NCBI GenBank assembly: GCA_902524385.1
Contig: CABZCZ010000011.1
Location: 1-51,411 of the forward strand
Length of the DNA: 51,411 nt
Source: an uncultured Alphaproteobacteria bacterium
Lineage (GTDB): Bacteria > Pseudomonadota > Alphaproteobacteria > HIMB59 > GCA-002718135
Direction of reading: 5' to 3'
Positions within the stretch are counted from its first letter, which is position 1. Each line of letters begins with the position of its first letter. Below are positions 48,867 to 51,411 of the stretch, piece after piece. The translations under genes and the position numbers were made by a program. The notes below the pieces were generated by a model, which saw only the letters and a list, made by a program, of their open reading frames with translations, was not told the DNA's origin and did not search any database.

Positions 48867-51350
48867 ATGATTCACATTGAGGATATACAAGATCAAGTGG
48901 AGTTAGCACTTATGAGGGATGAGCATCATAAAGTTGCTAGAGCATATGTTTTATATAGAGAACAAAGAGCGGCCTCAAGATATCACACCAAAAAACTAAA
49001 AGAACAAGTTGGAGAAAAAGCTTCTTCAATGATGGTAACTAAAAGAGATGGAAGTAAAGAACCAATTTCACTGGATAAGATAACCAATAGAGTCTCTGTA
49101 CTATCTACTGGCTTAAATATTGATCCGATTGTCGTTGTTCAAAAAGCTGTTCCAGGCTTGTATAGTGATATTAGTTCCCATGAAATTGATACTTATCTTG
49201 CTGAAACTGCCGCCGCTTTAACAGTTGAACATCCTGATTATTCTTATCTTGCAGCAAGAATAAAAGTAAACTCATTACATAAAGAAACCCCAGGTTTCAT
49301 AATTGCAACAAAAAATTTATTCGATGATGGATTGTTAAGAAAAGATTATTATAAAAAGGTGATGGAGAACGCAGATTTAATAGAGTCCATAATTGACTAT
49401 GACAAAGATTATACTTTTGATTATTTTGCTTTGACAACACTAATAAGAGCATATTTATTAAAGTTCGACAATAAAACAATTGAAAGGCCTCAAGACCTTT
49501 GGATGAGAGTAACTTTAACAGTTACCGGTAATGAGTTTAATTTAGATAAAATAAAAGAAACTTATAAAAGTTTATCAACTGGTATGTATACGCATGCTAC
49601 TCCAACATTGTTTAATAGTGGATTAAAAATGCAGCAATTATCTTCATGCTTTTTAATAGGTATGGAGGACGACTCTATAGAAGGTATTTTTAATACTATA
49701 AAAGATTGTGCCCTAATATCTAAAACAGCAGGTGGCATTGGAATGCATGCCCACAATATCAGAGGTAGTGGAAGTAGAATAAAATCTACAAATGGTAAAT
49801 CTAATGGCCTTATTCCATTTTTGAAAATTTTTAATGAAACTGCTAAATCAGTTGATCAAGGTGGAGGTAAAAGAAAAGGTTCTTTTGCGGTTTACTTAGA
49901 ACCTTGGCACGCTGACATTGAGAAGTTTTTAGAACTTAGGAAAAATACAGGTGCTGAAGAATTTAGAGCTAGAGATTTGTTTTACGCTTTATGGATACCA
50001 GATTTATTCATGAAGAGAGTAGAAAATGATGAAGAGTGGACACTTATGAGTGAGCATGAGTGCCCGGGTCTTTCAGATGTGTATGGTGAAGAGTTTGAAA
50101 AGCTTTACACTAAATATGAAAATGAAATGAAGCATTTAGAAAAAATTAAAGCAAGAGATCTAATGTCTAAAATTATAGAAGCACAGATTGAAACAGGACA
50201 ACCCTATATGCTTTATAAAGACTCAATCAATAATAAGTCTAACCAAAAAAATATTGGTGTCATTAAATCTTCAAACCTGTGTGCAGAAATAGTTGAATAC
50301 TCTGATAAGAACGAGACATCTGTATGTAACTTAGCTTCTATAGCTCTGCCAAAATTTGTTAAAAAATTAGATAAAAAATTAATATATGACTATGATGCCC
50401 TTTACGAAACTGCAAAATTAGCTACAAAAAACTTAGATGAAGTAATTGATATTAATTTTTATCCAACTGATAAAACGGAAAAGTCTAATAGTAAACATAG
50501 GCCTATAGGTTTAGGTATACAGGGACTTGCAGATGTCTACTTTAAGTTGGGGATAGCTTATGAATCTGAAGAGGCTAAAGAAATAAATAAATTAATTTTT
50601 GAGACAATTTACTTTGGAGCTTTAGAAGCTTCATGCGAGTTAGCAAAAGAAAAAGGAGCCTACGAAACATTTGAAAATTCACCAATATCGGAAGGTAAGT
50701 TTCAATTTGATCTGTGGAATATTAATCCTTCTTCAAAGTGGGGTTGGGATTCACTTAGAGCTAAAATTAAAGAGCACGGTGTAAGAAACTCTTTAACCAC
50801 AGCTTGCATGCCAACTGCGTCAACGGGTATTATATTAGGTAATACTGAAACATTCCAAATACAAACCTCCAATATATATAAAAGACAAACACTTTCAGGC
50901 GAGTTCCTACTGGTAAATAGATATTTAGTTAATGAACTTTCTCAAAGAGGATTGTGGAATAAAGAAATGAGAGACAAAATAATCTTAGAAAATGGATCTG
51001 TTGAAAACATAAATGAAATTCCTACTGAACTAAAAGAAGTTTATAAAACAGTTTGGGAAGTATCACAAAAAACTGTTATAGACATGTCAGCAGATAGAGC
51101 TCCATTTATTGATCAAACCCAATCAATGAATCTTTGGCTTTCTACACCTACATTTGGAAAAGTTAATTCAATGCATATGTATGCATGGAAAAAAGGTCTC
51201 AAAACAGGAATGTATTATCTTAGAAGTAGATCAGCTGTCGATGCTGTAAAAGTTACAGTTTCTTCAGAAAAAGCTGCTAAAGATGTGTATATAAATACCG
51301 CTATTAAACAAACTAATGAACCAGAAGATTGCGAAACCTGCAGTGCATAA
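48867..51350 (+). CDS. nrdA: Ribonucleoside-diphosphate reductase alpha subunit (class Ia), main reading frame
   Basis: The first ATG of this frame is at 48867 (827 aa), but the frame is open from 48726 and the true gene very likely begins at 48596 through a one-base frame change. HIEDIQDQVELALM is the end of the first ATP-cone; VTKRDGSKEPISLDKI begins a second ATP-cone-like region. Catalytic features are intact: Cys in QQLSSCFLIGMEDD, N-x-C-x-E in NLCAEIVEYSDKNETSVCNL, the radical-transfer tyrosines in MYYLRSRSAV and the C-terminal redox pair CETCSA. It reduces NDPs to dNDPs with NrdB, which starts 15 bases downstream. Starting only at 48867 would lose most of the allosteric ATP-cone. Confidence 0.95.
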   Translation: MIHIEDIQDQVELALMRDEHHKVARAYVLYREQRAASRYHTKKLKEQVGEKASSMMVTKRDGSKEPISLDKITNRVSVLSTGLNIDPIVVVQKAVPGLYSDISSHEIDTYLAETAAALTVEHPDYSYLAARIKVNSLHKETPGFIIATKNLFDDGLLRKDYYKKVMENADLIESIIDYDKDYTFDYFALTTLIRAYLLKFDNKTIERPQDLWMRVTLTVTGNEFNLDKIKETYKSLSTGMYTHATPTLFNSGLKMQQLSSCFLIGMEDDSIEGIFNTIKDCALISKTAGGIGMHAHNIRGSGSRIKSTNGKSNGLIPFLKIFNETAKSVDQGGGKRKGSFAVYLEPWHADIEKFLELRKNTGAEEFRARDLFYALWIPDLFMKRVENDEEWTLMSEHECPGLSDVYGEEFEKLYTKYENEMKHLEKIKARDLMSKIIEAQIETGQPYMLYKDSINNKSNQKNIGVIKSSNLCAEIVEYSDKNETSVCNLASIALPKFVKKLDKKLIYDYDALYETAKLATKNLDEVIDINFYPTDKTEKSNSKHRPIGLGIQGLADVYFKLGIAYESEEAKEINKLIFETIYFGALEASCELAKEKGAYETFENSPISEGKFQFDLWNINPSSKWGWDSLRAKIKEHGVRNSLTTACMPTASTGIILGNTETFQIQTSNIYKRQTLSGEFLLVNRYLVNELSQRGLWNKEMRDKIILENGSVENINEIPTELKEVYKTVWEVSQKTVIDMSADRAPFIDQTQSMNLWLSTPTFGKVNSMHMYAWKKGLKTGMYYLRSRSAVDAVKVTVSSEKAAKDVYINTAIKQTNEPEDCETCSA

Positions 51351-51365
51351 AAAAGGAGTAATAAA

Positions 51366-51411
51366 ATGATATCAAAAGGCGTAAAATCAATATTTCCAAT
51401 AAAAAACCAAG
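51366..51411 (+). CDS. nrdB: Start of ribonucleotide reductase beta subunit, cut by the window end
   Basis: An ATG at 51366 preceded by AAGGAG (51353-51358, 7 bases before) opens a frame reading MISKGVKSIFPIKNQ to the end of the window. Only 15 codons are visible, too few for domain recognition. The strong ribosome-binding site and position right after nrdA make NrdB, the diiron radical subunit, by far the likeliest product. Confidence 0.65.
   Translation, partial: MISKGVKSIFPIKNQ

Overview
The window looks like a piece of chromosome from a very AT-rich, gene-dense, free-living marine-type alphaproteobacterium. Four things suggest this: the gene order (infC-rpmI-rplT-pheS-pheT; lptC-lptA-lptB; aroA-cmk-rpsA-ihfB; trpF-trpB-trpA-accD-folC; tsaE-amgK-murU-trxA; ahcY; chvG-chvI) is typical of Alphaproteobacteria; genes are almost back to back with many 1-20 bp overlaps; proteins are rich in Lys, Asn and Ile; and I see no insertion sequences, prophage genes or CRISPR. 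A streamlined lineage such as HIMB59/AEGEAN-169 or another SAR11-like group would fit, but that placement is inference. Base composition was judged by eye, not computed. || Layout. 1-1271: 3' part of a membrane-anchored cytochrome c and a HisN-type phosphatase. 1313-6886: complete yejABEF peptide ABC importer. 6887-10443: an especially AT-rich accessory stretch with a TPR-methyltransferase protein, an unlisted 55-codon ORF and a polytopic membrane protein, ending beside a tRNA-Ser(GGA). 10560-17142 (minus): a translation block infC-rpmI-rplT-pheS-pheT-lepA-tRNA-Ser. 17299-20335: two GT9 and one GT4 glycosyltransferase genes. 20366-27049: an ABHD10-like hydrolase, then gltD-gltB on the minus strand. 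27156-28073: NDUFA9-like NAD-binding protein. 28136-41008 (plus): a 15-gene run rnd-kdsD-lptC-lptA-lptB-aroA-cmk-rpsA-ihfB-pyrF-trpF-trpB-trpA-accD-folC. 41003-48316 (minus): chvI-chvG-ahcY-metK-tsaE-amgK-murU-trxA. 48317-51411: a regulatory region with an NrdR-type box pair, then nrdA and the first codons of nrdB. || How the genes work together. The plus-strand run links Kdo supply and LPS transport (kdsD, lptCAB) with the shikimate/tryptophan branch, pyrimidine and CMP kinases, ribosomal protein S1, IHF, fatty-acid carboxylase and folate synthesis. The minus-strand run puts an envelope-stress two-component system directly ahead of the SAM cycle (ahcY, metK) and cell-wall sugar recycling (amgK, murU). 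|| Most notable points. The conserved start of nrdA lies in a different frame from the rest of the gene, and the break falls in a run of eight A at 48724-48731. A pair of NrdR-like boxes 31 bp apart precedes it. infC has no ATG or GTG start. The cytidylate kinase has a divergent P-loop. addAB and rpoN-hpf-ptsN are missing from positions where relatives usually carry them. The 6.9-10.5 kb stretch is the best candidate for an undescribed function.
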